Positions 18,559-26,564 of a DNA stretch of 64,000 nt are shown one piece after another; the first letter of the stretch is position 1; each line of letters begins with the position of its first letter. Where the stretch lies: NCBI RefSeq assembly GCF_026343335.1, contig NZ_JAPELX010000001.1, positions 6,448,001 to 6,512,000 on the forward strand, read 5' to 3'. This DNA is from Streptomyces sp. NBC_00078 (lineage in GTDB: Bacteria > Actinomycetota > Actinomycetes > Streptomycetales > Streptomycetaceae). The notes beneath the pieces were generated by a model. That model was not told the origin of the DNA, searched no databases, and saw nothing but the letters and a program-made list of their open reading frames with translations. Position numbers and translations under genes: made by a program.

Positions 18559-19690
18559 CGCTGCGGGTCCGGGCGTGATGCTGGCCCATCTCCACCGAGA
18601 GCCAGCGGAACGACGGGACCACCTGCGGCCGCCACAGCGCCATGTTGTGCCCGCCCGCGTTCTTCGGGATGAAGATGACGTGCACGGTCGTCGGTGCCTT
18701 CGCGCTCTGTTCGAGGGCGACGCCGGCCTCGTAGCCGTCGTGCGGCTGTCCGGAGACGTACAGGGCGATCCGGGGCGGGGTGGGGGACTTCCTCATCAGC
18801 AGGTAGGGGTTGTTGTCGGCCCTGACCGTCGGGTTCTGCGCGGCGAGCGAGTTGCGTTCGCCGATCGGGTCGTTGTAGCCGGACATGCTGATCGCGGCCA
18901 TGTAGCGGTTCGGGTGCGCCACCGCCAGCTTGACCGCGCAGTGCGCCCCGGCCGAGTACCCGGCGACCGCCCAGCCCCTGGGGGCGGGTTCGGCGCGGAA
19001 GTTGTCCATGACCATCTTCGGTACGTCTATGCTCAGCCAGCTGTCCGCGTTGACCTGGCCCGGGATGTTCGCGCAGCCCGTGTCGACGCCGGCCAGCAGG
19101 TTGGTGCGCGGGGCGACCAGGATGAACGGCGCGACCTGACCGCTCTGCATCAGCGGGGCCAGCTGCCGGGTCGCCCGCATCGAACCGAACCATGCCTTCG
19201 CCGAGCCCGGGTAGCCCGGCAGCAGCTCGACCACGGGGAACTTGTGGTGACGGTAGGCGGGCTGGTCGTACTGGGGCGGCAGCCAGACGTAGACCTCGGC
19301 GTTCACGCCGGAGACGCGGCCCTTGAGCTGGGTCTCGCGGACGCCGTTCATTCCCGGCCCGGTCGCCGGCGCGAAGTCCTGCTTGACCTTGGGCAGGCGC
19401 TTGAGAGCTATGCCGCCGGTGCCGTCGGCGCCCAGATTGGCCGCCTGCTGCACATGGTTGCCCGTGCCGAGCAGGTCGGCCCAGTTGTCGTACAGGCTGT
19501 TGGCGTTGTTGACGAGCACGAAGACCAACGCGACCGCCGTCCCCTGGGCGAACAGCAGCATCAGCATCCGGCCCGCCGTACGCAGGGCCTTCGGCCCGTG
19601 GATCCGTGACCACAGGACGAGCGGCAGTATCAGTGCGATCGCGAAGAGCACGATCAGCGTGTAGAGGAACGGAGTCCCGGTGAGGCTCAT
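18467..19690 (-). CDS. Membrane-anchored esterase, antigen-85/esterase-D fold
   Basis: A 407-residue protein starting MSLTGTPFLYT. The first 70 residues hold two membrane helices (FLYTLIVLFAIALILPLVLW and MLMLLFAQGTAVALVFVLV). The extracellular part is an alpha/beta hydrolase of the putative-esterase (PF00756) type: nucleophile elbow GYSAG, oxyanion region ELLPGYPGSAKAWFG and catalytic His in GGHNMALW. Mycobacterial antigen-85 mycolyltransferases share this fold, but Streptomyces has no mycolic acids, so the substrate is open. The Ser/Arg-rich C-terminal 30 residues overlap the TRIC gene antisense. Confidence 0.85.
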   Translation of the reverse strand: MSLTGTPFLYTLIVLFAIALILPLVLWSRIHGPKALRTAGRMLMLLFAQGTAVALVFVLVNNANSLYDNWADLLGTGNHVQQAANLGADGTGGIALKRLPKVKQDFAPATGPGMNGVRETQLKGRVSGVNAEVYVWLPPQYDQPAYRHHKFPVVELLPGYPGSAKAWFGSMRATRQLAPLMQSGQVAPFILVAPRTNLLAGVDTGCANIPGQVNADSWLSIDVPKMVMDNFRAEPAPRGWAVAGYSAGAHCAVKLAVAHPNRYMAAISMSGYNDPIGERNSLAAQNPTVRADNNPYLLMRKSPTPPRIALYVSGQPHDGYEAGVALEQSAKAPTTVHVIFIPKNAGGHNMALWRPQVVPSFRWLSVEMGQHHARTRSATPPVPSSAGSTHEALASGTSSRAGAGRRR

Positions 19691-19854
19691 GTCCCCATAG
19701 AGGGGGACACGGGCGCCCGGGTTGAGGACGAGTGGGGACACTTACCAAGAAATTGCCGGAACCTCACCCGGGAGGACGGGCGGGACGGTCATGTGTCACA
19801 CGGCCTTAACGCCGAAAGCTACCGCTTAGTAATTTCCCATTGTACTGTTCAGGC

Positions 19855-20715
19855 ATGCCAGAAGCAGCTTCCGCACCGGCCGTCCGGGCCGGCATCGGCG
19901 ACAGCGAGTTCGACCGGGACACCGCGCTCACCCCGCGCGCGCCCGGTGTGTACGACATCGACCTGTCGGCCGGCTGGACCATCATCAACGCCGTGAACGG
20001 CGGTTATCTGCTGGCCGTCCTGGGCCGTGCGCTCGCTGACGCCCTGCCGCACTCCGACCCCTTCACGATCTCCGCGCACTACCTCACCGCGTCCCAGCCG
20101 GGCCCGGCGGTCGTCCGCACCGACGTCGTCCGCACCGGCCGCACCCTGTCGACCGGCCAGGCCTCGCTCTTCCAGTACGACGAGCGGGGCCACGAGGTGG
20201 AACGCATCCGCGTCCTCGCCTCCTACGGCGACCTGGACTCCCTGCCCGACGACGTCCGTACGACGGCGCAGCCGCCCGCGATCCCGCCGCCGGACCAGTG
20301 CTTCGGTCCCCAGGACGGCCCGGCGCCGGTGTCCGGCAGCTCGGCCATCGCCGACCGCCTGATGATCAAGCTCGACCCGTCGACCCTGGGATGGGCGCTC
20401 GGGGCGCCGTCGGGCAAGGGCGAGATGCGTGCCTGGTTCGGCCTCGCCGACGGCCGTGACGCCGACCCCTTCTCGCTCCTCCTGGCGGTGGACGCGCTTC
20501 CGCCCACCGCCTTCGAGATCGGCCTGAAGGGCTGGGTGCCCACGGTGGAGCTCACGGTCCATGTCCGCTGCCGCCCGGCCCCGGGCCCCCTGCGCGTCTC
20601 GATCACCACCCGCAACCTCGCCGGCGGCTTCCTGGAGGAGGACGCCGAGGTCTGGGACAGCGCCGACCGGCTGGTGGCGCAGTCGCGTCAGCTGGCCCGG
20701 GTCAGGCTGGGCTGA
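19855..20715 (+). CDS. Acyl-CoA thioesterase-like double hot-dog protein
   Basis: A 286-residue protein starting MPEAASAPAVRAG. The pattern WTIINAVNGGYLLAVLGRAL and DPFTISAHYLTASQPGPAVV is that of TesB/thioesterase-like superfamily proteins with two fused hot-dog folds. The second half (FEIGLKGWVPTVELTVHVRCRP, VAQSRQLARVRLG) completes the double fold. Such proteins hydrolyse acyl-CoA thioesters; chain length is not predictable. It is monocistronic. Its stop lies a few bases from the transposase remnant on the opposite strand. Confidence 0.8.
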   Translation: MPEAASAPAVRAGIGDSEFDRDTALTPRAPGVYDIDLSAGWTIINAVNGGYLLAVLGRALADALPHSDPFTISAHYLTASQPGPAVVRTDVVRTGRTLSTGQASLFQYDERGHEVERIRVLASYGDLDSLPDDVRTTAQPPAIPPPDQCFGPQDGPAPVSGSSAIADRLMIKLDPSTLGWALGAPSGKGEMRAWFGLADGRDADPFSLLLAVDALPPTAFEIGLKGWVPTVELTVHVRCRPAPGPLRVSITTRNLAGGFLEEDAEVWDSADRLVAQSRQLARVRLG

Positions 20716-20784
20716 GCACCGCACACGCCAACGGGACGCCAGCTGTTCCTGGCTGTCTCTGACCCTGGACCGCCAGGTGGAGGA

Positions 20785-21178
20785 GCGCCCCGGCGCCGTC
20801 TCGGCAGACGAGATCGGACTCGCCCTTGCGGTACAAAGCCAGGGTGGCCAGCTGCTCCGGGCTGGCGGTGAACGCCACGTCCTTGACCCGCCCGGCAGTT
20901 GTCCAGATCGACACCCGCCGTTCGGCAATGTGCCAGGACGGCATCCGGTCGTCAAAGGGCTGCGCCCCGTCAGAGCGGAAGACAATCGGCTTCTCGGTGG
21001 CCCGGCGGTAGCGCTTGGAACCGGGGCTGCCGAGGTTCCCGGCCTTCAGGTTGGCCTTGAGCGTGGCGTACGCGTCGCAGGTCTTCTTCACGACGTGCTG
21101 GGCGGCCTGCGCTCCCAGCCCCCACCGTGCCTTGATCTCGCCGTAGGTGTGCTCGCGCAGCGCTGAGATTCCTCCCAT
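20785..21178 (-). pseudogene. Remnant of IS200/IS605-type TnpB (OrfB)
   Basis: The segment HTYGEIKARWGLGAQAAQHVVKKTCDAYATLKANLKAG and the later IWTTAGRVKDVAFTASPEQLATLALYRKGESDLV are diagnostic of actinobacterial TnpB. TnpB is the transposon-encoded RNA-guided nuclease from which Cas12 evolved. Only about 130 residues of the N-terminal wedge/REC region survive. The start and the whole RuvC nuclease domain (three acidic residues) are missing, and the frame becomes unrelated after ESDLV. It is therefore a dead fragment. No TnpA gene or clear transposon ends are visible. Confidence 0.8.
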
Positions 21179-21219
21179 GGCGAAGCTCTGGGGTTCCTCG
21201 GAAGATCAGGCCGAATGCC

Positions 21220-21417
21220 TTGCAGCTGGCTGGACTCCCCGACGGTGACGGCGACGACGGCGAGAGCGAGTGGGTGACCGCGCGACTGTCGTACGGATTC
21301 GTCCGTGAGTCACGCCAACTCCTCGCGTTCACCGACGGGGTCGAGGTCTGCTCGCCGCCCGAGGTACGCGCGGAGCTGGTCGCCGCGGCCGCTTCTGTCA
21401 CGGACCTGTACCAGTGA
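21220..21417 (+). pseudogene. C-terminal fragment of a WYL-domain transcriptional regulator
   Basis: The 65 residues ending GVEVCSPPEVRAELVAAAASVTDLYQ match the C-terminal (WCX) extension of WYL-domain regulators, where a helix pair follows an EVLEPPELR-like segment. The HTH and WYL domains are absent. Upstream DNA is the TnpB remnant, so the regulator was probably cut by insertion and deletion. Too short to be functional on its own. Confidence 0.6.
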
Positions 21418-21588
21418 GTAGGCGAGGACAGTTTGTGAAGTCGCAGGTCAGCGCGTTCTCTTGAGATCCTCTTTAGCTGAATCACAGGCAGGGGACAGAC
21501 CGACCCCAAGGAAGCCCTAAGCGCCGTTGATTGAGTTCCCGCACTCAAGGCTCCCCCATCTTCCTTCACCTTCCTTGGAGTTGTTCTC

Positions 21589-21990
21589 ATGAAGCGTGTG
21601 CGTCTCTTCCCCGCAGTGGCCCTGCTGGCGCTCTCGCCTCTGGCCCTGGCGGCCTGCGGCTCGGGCGACTCGTCGCCGTCCTCGAACAGCGGCAACTCCA
21701 GGCAGCAGCAGGCCTGTCAGGCACCGACCGGCAATGCCTCGGGGCGCCCGAGAGGCGTCCCCTCGGGTGTTCCTTCGGGCGCCCCCACCGGCGGTACGAC
21801 CGCCATGCCGTCCGGCGCCCCCTCGGGCATGCCGAGCGGTGCGCCCAGCGCGGGTGCCGCGGCGGGCGGTGGACAGGGCGGCCCCGGCGGCTGCGGCGGC
21901 TGCGGCGGCTGCGGCGGCGGTCAGGGCGGTCCCGGCGGGGGCGGTGCCGCACCCAGCGGCGCCCCCACCGCGCAGGCGACCAAGAACTGA
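21589..21990 (+). CDS. Repeat-rich small lipoprotein
   Basis: A 133-residue exported protein with a lipoprotein signal (MKRVRLFPAVALLALSPLALAAC; the lipobox Cys is residue 23). The mature part is low complexity: repeated PSGxPSG units (PSGVPSGAP, PSGAPSGMPSGAPS), then a Gly run with three evenly spaced cysteines (GGCGGCGGCGGG), then another Gly/Pro stretch. No domain is recognised. The ORF follows a plausible promoter gap and is closed by a strong terminator, so it is a stand-alone gene. Cysteine spacing could suit metal binding or cross-linking; this is only a guess. Confidence 0.7.
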   Translation: MKRVRLFPAVALLALSPLALAACGSGDSSPSSNSGNSRQQQACQAPTGNASGRPRGVPSGVPSGAPTGGTTAMPSGAPSGMPSGAPSAGAAAGGGQGGPGGCGGCGGCGGGQGGPGGGGAAPSGAPTAQATKN

Positions 21991-22007
21991 CCTCGGACGT
22001 CGTACGA

Positions 22008-22045
22008 CAGGGGCGGCACTCCCGGTGAACGGGGGTGCCGCCCCT
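22008..22045 (+). terminator. Strong hairpin terminator between the lipoprotein and the TetR gene
   Basis: A stem of about 16 bp (CAGGGGCGGCAC ... GTGCCGCCCCTG, with one G-T pair further in) and a short loop lie between convergent genes. It can serve both strands. No T-run is present. Confidence 0.75.
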
Positions 22046-22073
22046 GCGCGTTGACCTGCGCCGGGTGTCCGGC

Positions 22074-22700
22074 TCAGCCGGGCCAGTGGTGCCGTCCGAT
22101 GCTGATCAGCCGCATCTGCCGGGTCGCGACATGCGCGACCCGCGCGCGTTCCTCCTCCGTGCCCTCCAGCGCCTCCAGGAACAGGGACGCCGTGATCAGC
22201 ATCTGGTCCACATACAGATGGGCCAGCATGAGCAGGTCGTCGTCGTCCCAGCCCGCGGACTCGGCGTCCTTGGCCAGCTCGCTGCGCACTTCCTCGGCGA
22301 ACCGGGCCAGTTGGTCCCGGATGGCCTCCCGCACCGGCTGGACCCCGCTGTGCCGCTCACGGGCGATGAAACGGACGTGAGCGGGGTACGCGTCGACATG
22401 GCCGGCGATCAACTCGACGGCGCGCACGATGCGTTCCTCGCTGGAGTCGGCCGTGGTCACCGTCGTCCGGATCATGGGGTGCAGACTGCCCAGCGCCTCC
22501 TCGACCAGGGCCACGCCCAGGTCCGCCGTGGAGCGGAAGTGGCGGTAGAAGGCGGTGGGGGCGACGCCGACGGCGCGGGTGACCTCGCGCAGGCCCAGGC
22601 TGCTCAGGCTCTGCTCCTCCAGCAGACCCAACGCGGCGTCCAGGAGCGCCTGTCGGGTCTTCTGCTTCTGGACCTGCCGGATACCGAGGGTGTGACTCAT
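22074..22700 (-). CDS. TetR-family repressor resembling FabR/DesT
   Basis: A 208-residue TetR regulator. The HTH region SLGLREVTRAVGVAPTAFYRHFRSTADLG closely follows E. coli FabR ([21 protein letters not shown]). The RERHSGVQPVREAI and RQMRLISIGRHHWPG segments also have FabR counterparts, so the resemblance spans the whole protein. FabR and DesT control unsaturated fatty-acid genes and sense acyl-CoA or acyl-ACP. The gene is divergent from two small membrane-protein genes, with DesT-like sites in the gap. No fatty-acid gene adjoins, so the target set is open. Confidence 0.85.
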   Translation of the reverse strand: MSHTLGIRQVQKQKTRQALLDAALGLLEEQSLSSLGLREVTRAVGVAPTAFYRHFRSTADLGVALVEEALGSLHPMIRTTVTTADSSEERIVRAVELIAGHVDAYPAHVRFIARERHSGVQPVREAIRDQLARFAEEVRSELAKDAESAGWDDDDLLMLAHLYVDQMLITASLFLEALEGTEEERARVAHVATRQMRLISIGRHHWPG

Positions 22701-22707
22701 GTCATCC

Positions 22708-22793
22708 AGTTAACAACTGTTCTCTGGAATTGAAAAGTCCTCAGACGCGCTAGACTCATAAGTCAGTGAACAAGTGTTACTACAAGCGTTCAC
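22708..22793. promoter_or_regulatory. Divergent promoter with two FabR/DesT-like operator sites
   Basis: Site 1, AGTTAACAACTGTTCTCT (22708-22725), lies just upstream of the TetR start. Site 2 begins AGTGAACAAGTGTTACT (22765-22781) and is overlapped on the other strand by GTGAACGCTTGT (22793-22782), which matches the published Pseudomonas DesT site AGTGAACGCTTGTTGACT at 12 positions in a row. Between them, TTGAAA (22730-22735) and TAGACT (22751-22756) are candidate promoter boxes for the rightward gene, with a short 15-base spacer. Binding is inferred. Confidence 0.55.
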
Positions 22794-22845
22794 CGAAACG
22801 TCACTAGAGGTGTCCTGCGGGACGCCCGGAGGGGGATCGAATCCC

Positions 22846-23007
22846 ATGCTGTTCCTCGTCGCCGCACTCATGCTGCTCGGCGTCGTCCTGGGCACCGTGG
22901 CCCACGCGCCGCTGACCGTCACCGCCCTCGTCGCCGTCGGCATCGCCGTCTGGCTCGGCGTCTTCGCCGCCCGCGAGCGCCACAGCCGCCGCACTTCGGC
23001 CAACTGA
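22846..23007 (+). CDS. Small two-helix membrane protein
   Basis: A 53-residue protein starting MLFLVAALMLLGVV behind GGAGGGGG. Two hydrophobic segments (LFLVAALMLLGVVLGTVA and VTALVAVGIAVWLGVFAA) and a basic tail (RERHSRRTSAN) predict a hairpin in the membrane with the tail inside. No family is recognised. It is first in a two-gene unit divergent from the FabR-like regulator and downstream of the DesT-like site, so it is the best candidate target of that regulator. Confidence 0.7.
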   Translation: MLFLVAALMLLGVVLGTVAHAPLTVTALVAVGIAVWLGVFAARERHSRRTSAN

Positions 23008-23060
23008 CCCACCGCACACCGCCACCGACCGCCCGACCCGACACCCTGGAGCTGAGCACG

Positions 23061-23342
23061 ATGCAACTCACCGCCCCGGCCACGAGCAGCACCGACACCA
23101 CCCGCACTCCCGCCCGCGACGCCGACGGCATGGCCGTCGCCTCCTTCATCCTCGGCCTCCTCGGCCTCCTCGTGCTGAACGTCTTCCTCGGCCCCGTCGC
23201 GATCATCCTGGCCTCCGTCGCCCTCTGGCGCGGCACCACCCGTCGCGGCCGCGCGTTCCTGGGCATGGGGCTGGGCGTGGCCGACCTGGTGGTCCTGGTG
23301 GTCTCCATGCAGATGGCCGACACGGTCTCCTGGAACCTGTGA
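23061..23342 (+). CDS. DUF4190-type small membrane protein
   Basis: A 93-residue protein. The Thr-rich soluble N-terminus is followed by MAVASFILGLLGLLVLNVFLGPVAIILASVALWRG, then a basic loop and GRAFLGMGLGVADLVVLVV. The motif of small-residue-rich helix, loop, RGR-A, second helix is that of DUF4190 proteins common in actinobacteria. Function unknown. It lies 53 bases after the previous small membrane gene, probably in the same transcript. Confidence 0.75.
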   Translation: MQLTAPATSSTDTTRTPARDADGMAVASFILGLLGLLVLNVFLGPVAIILASVALWRGTTRRGRAFLGMGLGVADLVVLVVSMQMADTVSWNL

Positions 23343-23461
23343 TCCCGAGGCGCACACCATGAACGACGGCCGGCCTCCCCGAGGACGACGGGGTTCGGCC
23401 GCCGAGCCGCCCGGCCTCGGCGCACTGCCGGTGGCGGCGGCCCCGTAGAATCGGCCCCACC

Positions 23462-24625
23462 ATGGCTTACCTCGACCACGCCGCGACAACTCCGATGCTC
23501 CCCGAGGCGGTCGAGGCGATGACCGCCCAGCTGAGCGTCACGGGCAACGCCTCCTCCCTCCACGCCTCCGGCCGGCAGGCCCGCCGCACCGTCGAGGAGT
23601 CCCGCGAGACCCTCGCCGAAGCGCTCGGCGCCCGCCCCAGCGAGGTCGTTCTCACCTCCGGCGGCACCGAAGCCGACAACCTCGCGGTGAAGGGCCTGTA
23701 CTGGTCCCGCCGCGACGCCGACCCGGCCCGCACCCGCGTTCTCGCCAGCCCCGTCGAGCACCACGCCGTCCTCGACGCCGTCCACTGGCTCGGCGAACAC
23801 GAGGGCGCCACCGTCGAGTACCTCCCGGTCGACCCGTACGGACGCGTCCACCCCGAAGCGTTGCGCGAGGCTGTCGCCCGCAACCCCGACGACGTGGCCC
23901 TCGCGACCGTGATGTGGGCGAACAACGAGATCGGCACCCTCACGCCGGTACGCGAACTCGCCGACGTGGCACGGGAGTTCGACGTCCCGCTGCATGCCGA
24001 CGCGGTCCAGGCCTTCGGCCAGGTCCCCGTCGACTTCGCCGCCTCCGGCCTCGCCGCGATGACGGTCTCGGGCCACAAGATCGGCGGCCCGTACGGCATC
24101 GGAGCGCTGGTCCTGGGCCGCGAGTACACCCCCGTGCCCGTCCTGCACGGTGGCGGCCAGGAGCGCCATGTCCGCTCCGGCACCCTCGACGTCCCCGCCG
24201 TCGCCTCCTTCGCGGTGGCCGGCCGACTGGCCGCGGAGCAGCGCGAGTGGTTCGAGCGGGAGATCGGCGCCCTGCGCGACGCCCTGGTCGAGGCGGTCCG
24301 TACGGCCGTCCCCGACGCGATCCTCGGCGGCGACCCCGTGGAGCGCCTCCCGGCCAACGCCCACTTCACGTTCCCGGGCTGCGAGGGCGACTCCCTGCTG
24401 CTGCTCCTGGACGCCCAGGGCATCGAGTGCTCCACCGGCTCCGCCTGCACCGCGGGCGTCGCGCAGCCCAGCCATGTGCTGCTGGCCACCGGTACCGACC
24501 CCGACCTGGCCCGCGGCACCCTGCGCTTCTCCCTCGGCCACACCTCCACGGAGGCGGACGTCGAGGCCCTGGCGAAGGCGATCGGACCCGCGGTCGAGCG
24601 TGCGCGCGCCGCTGGGCTGACCTGA
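23462..24625 (+). CDS. Cysteine desulfurase (NifS/IscS class)
   Basis: A 387-residue PLP enzyme taking sulfur from cysteine onto an active-site cysteine. Signature features: YLDHAATTPMLPEAVEAM at the start, HHAVLDA, the PLP-lysine loop TVSGHKIGGPYGIGAL, and the catalytic Cys in STGSACTAGVAQPSHVL. mnmA, which needs a sulfur donor for tRNA thiolation, lies 0.8 kb downstream, with one minus-strand gene between. The enzyme therefore probably serves MnmA and perhaps iron-sulfur assembly. Confidence 0.95.
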   Translation: MAYLDHAATTPMLPEAVEAMTAQLSVTGNASSLHASGRQARRTVEESRETLAEALGARPSEVVLTSGGTEADNLAVKGLYWSRRDADPARTRVLASPVEHHAVLDAVHWLGEHEGATVEYLPVDPYGRVHPEALREAVARNPDDVALATVMWANNEIGTLTPVRELADVAREFDVPLHADAVQAFGQVPVDFAASGLAAMTVSGHKIGGPYGIGALVLGREYTPVPVLHGGGQERHVRSGTLDVPAVASFAVAGRLAAEQREWFEREIGALRDALVEAVRTAVPDAILGGDPVERLPANAHFTFPGCEGDSLLLLLDAQGIECSTGSACTAGVAQPSHVLLATGTDPDLARGTLRFSLGHTSTEADVEALAKAIGPAVERARAAGLT

Positions 24626-24683
24626 GGGGCAGCCACAGTCCCGGCGCGTCGACGATGCCGTGATCGTGTGAGGGGTGCGGGAC

Positions 24684-24708
24684 GCGCCGGACACCCGGTG
24701 TCCGGCGC
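24684..24708. terminator. Bidirectional terminator between convergent genes
   Basis: An 11-bp perfect stem (GCGCCGGACAC / GTGTCCGGCGC) with a 3-nt loop lies between the cysteine desulfurase stop and the end of the amidase gene on the other strand. Confidence 0.7.
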
Positions 24709-24713
24709 ACGGC

Positions 24714-25373
24714 TCACGACTTGGTCGACGAAGCCCGGTGTACGAGCTTCATGTACCGGTCCCAGTTCCAGTGCGGCCCCGGGTCGGTGTGGTCCGTGCC
24801 CGGCACCTCCACATGCCCGATGATGTGCTCCCGGTCGACGGGTATGGCGTAGCGCCCGCATATCCCGGCCGTCAGCCGCGCGGAACGCTCGTACATCGCG
24901 TCCGTGAACGACGACGCGCGCTCCACGAAGCCCTCGTGCTCGATGCCGACACTGCGTTCGTTGTACTCCCGGTTGCCCGTGTGGAACGCCACGTCCAGCT
25001 CGCGGATCATCTGCGTGATGTGCCCGTCCCTGCGGACGATGTAGTGGGCCGCGGCCCGGTGGCCCGGATCCTGGAAGACCTTGACGGCGCTCGCGAAGCT
25101 GCCCTGGGTGACATGGATGACCACCCGGTCTATCGAGTAGTCGTCCGGCCGGTCGGCCCGCCGGTAGTTCGCCGAGGAGGCCGCCACCCACCGGGCGTCC
25201 CGGAAGTCGACCGCCCCCGGCACCCGCGGCTTCTCCACCCCCGGCAGCCGCCACCACAGGTGCGACAGCTCCTCGCGCGCCAGCACGGCGGTGCCGACGG
25301 CGGCCGCCGCCCCGCCAAGCAGCAGCGCACGGCGCCCGATGCGCCGGTCCGAGTCGCTCTTCTTCGCCCCCAT
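24714..25373 (-). CDS. N-acetylmuramoyl-L-alanine amidase (amidase-2/PGRP fold), exported
   Basis: A 219-residue peptidoglycan amidase starting MGAKKSDSDRRIGRRALLLGG. The N-terminal RRIGRRALLLGGAAAAVGTAVLA looks like a Tat-type signal. The catalytic domain has zinc-ligand and active-site segments VVIHVTQGSF, RSVGIEHEG, EHIIGHVEVPGTDHTDPGPHWNWDRYM, matching T7-lysozyme/AmpD-like enzymes that cut between MurNAc and L-Ala. A role in wall turnover or recycling is likely. It is divergent from mnmA across a 60-base gap. Confidence 0.9.
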   Translation of the reverse strand: MGAKKSDSDRRIGRRALLLGGAAAAVGTAVLAREELSHLWWRLPGVEKPRVPGAVDFRDARWVAASSANYRRADRPDDYSIDRVVIHVTQGSFASAVKVFQDPGHRAAAHYIVRRDGHITQMIRELDVAFHTGNREYNERSVGIEHEGFVERASSFTDAMYERSARLTAGICGRYAIPVDREHIIGHVEVPGTDHTDPGPHWNWDRYMKLVHRASSTKS

Positions 25374-25433
25374 GTGATCACCAACGGATACTCGTGGGCT
25401 TCGGTTCCCGCGCCCCCTTACTCTTGAAGGGCT

Positions 25434-26564
25434 ATGACTGACACCTCGCAGCCCTTCCGCCCTCTTCGTGTACTCGCCGCCATGTCCGGCGGAGTGGATT
25501 CCGCCGTCGCCGCAGCCCGGGCCGCGGAAGCCGGCCACGACGTGACCGGTGTCCACCTGGCGCTCTCCGCGAACCCGCAGTCGTTCCGCACGGGCGCGCG
25601 TGGCTGTTGCACCATCGAGGACTCGCGTGACGCCCGCCGCGCCGCGGACGTCATCGGCATCCCGTTCTACGTCTGGGACCTCGCCGACCGCTTCCGCGAG
25701 GACGTGGTCGAGGACTTCGTCGCCGAGTACGAGGCCGGGCGCACCCCGAACCCCTGCCTGCGCTGCAACGAGAAGATCAAGTTCGCCGCGCTGCTGGACA
25801 AGGCCCTGGCCCTCGGCTTCGACGCCGTCTGCACCGGCCACTACGCCCAGGTCGTCGTGAACCCGGACGGCACGCGCGAACTTCACCGTGCCTCCGACAT
25901 GGCCAAGGACCAGTCGTACGTCCTCGGCGTCCTGGACGAGAAGCAGCTGGCGCACGCGCTCTTCCCGCTGGGCGACACGGTGACCACCAAGGGCGAGATC
26001 CGCGCGGAGGCCGAGCGCCGCGGTCTCGCGGTCGCCAAGAAGCCCGACTCGCACGACATCTGCTTCATCGCCGACGGCGACACCCAGGGCTTCCTGGCGA
26101 ACCGGCTGGGCAAGGCCGAGGGCGACATCGTCGACGAGTCCGGCGCCAGGCTGGGCACGCACGAGGGCGCGTACGGCTTCACCATCGGGCAGCGCAAGGG
26201 CCTGCGCATCGGCACCCCGGCACCCGACGGCAAGCCGCGCTACGTCCTCGACATCTCGCCCGTGAACAACACGGTGACGGTCGGCCCGGCCGCCGCCCTG
26301 GACGTGACCGGGCTGACCGCGATCAAGCCCCGCTGGTGCGGCACCGCCCCGTCCGGCCCGGGCACGTACACGGCACAGCTGCGGGCGCACGGCGGCGAGA
26401 CCGAGGTCACCGCCGAACTGGTCGGCACCACCCTGGAGGTGTCGTTCACGGAGCCGGTCCGAGGCGTCGCCCCCGGCCAGGCGATCGTGCTGTACGACGG
26501 CACGCGCGTGGTGGGTTCGGCGACGATCGCCTCGACCACGCGCGCGACGGCGGCCGTCGGCTAG
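25434..26564 (+). CDS. mnmA: tRNA-specific 2-thiouridylase
   Basis: A 376-residue MnmA (TrmU) that installs 2-thiouridine at the wobble base of Lys, Glu and Gln tRNAs. It has the PP-loop AAMSGGVDSAVAA, the first catalytic Cys in RTPNPCLRCNEKIKF, the second in SHDICFIADGD, and the C-terminal beta-barrel (FTIGQRKGLRIG). Length is standard. Sulfur comes from a cysteine desulfurase, one of which is encoded nearby. The stop overlaps the end of the convergent hydrolase gene (CTAG). Confidence 0.97.
   Translation: MTDTSQPFRPLRVLAAMSGGVDSAVAAARAAEAGHDVTGVHLALSANPQSFRTGARGCCTIEDSRDARRAADVIGIPFYVWDLADRFREDVVEDFVAEYEAGRTPNPCLRCNEKIKFAALLDKALALGFDAVCTGHYAQVVVNPDGTRELHRASDMAKDQSYVLGVLDEKQLAHALFPLGDTVTTKGEIRAEAERRGLAVAKKPDSHDICFIADGDTQGFLANRLGKAEGDIVDESGARLGTHEGAYGFTIGQRKGLRIGTPAPDGKPRYVLDISPVNNTVTVGPAAALDVTGLTAIKPRWCGTAPSGPGTYTAQLRAHGGETEVTAELVGTTLEVSFTEPVRGVAPGQAIVLYDGTRVVGSATIASTTRATAAVG

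Noticed and set aside
20785..21178. Active RNA-guided TnpB nuclease
   Set aside because: The RuvC domain is absent and the frame is lost after ESDLV; it is a remnant.
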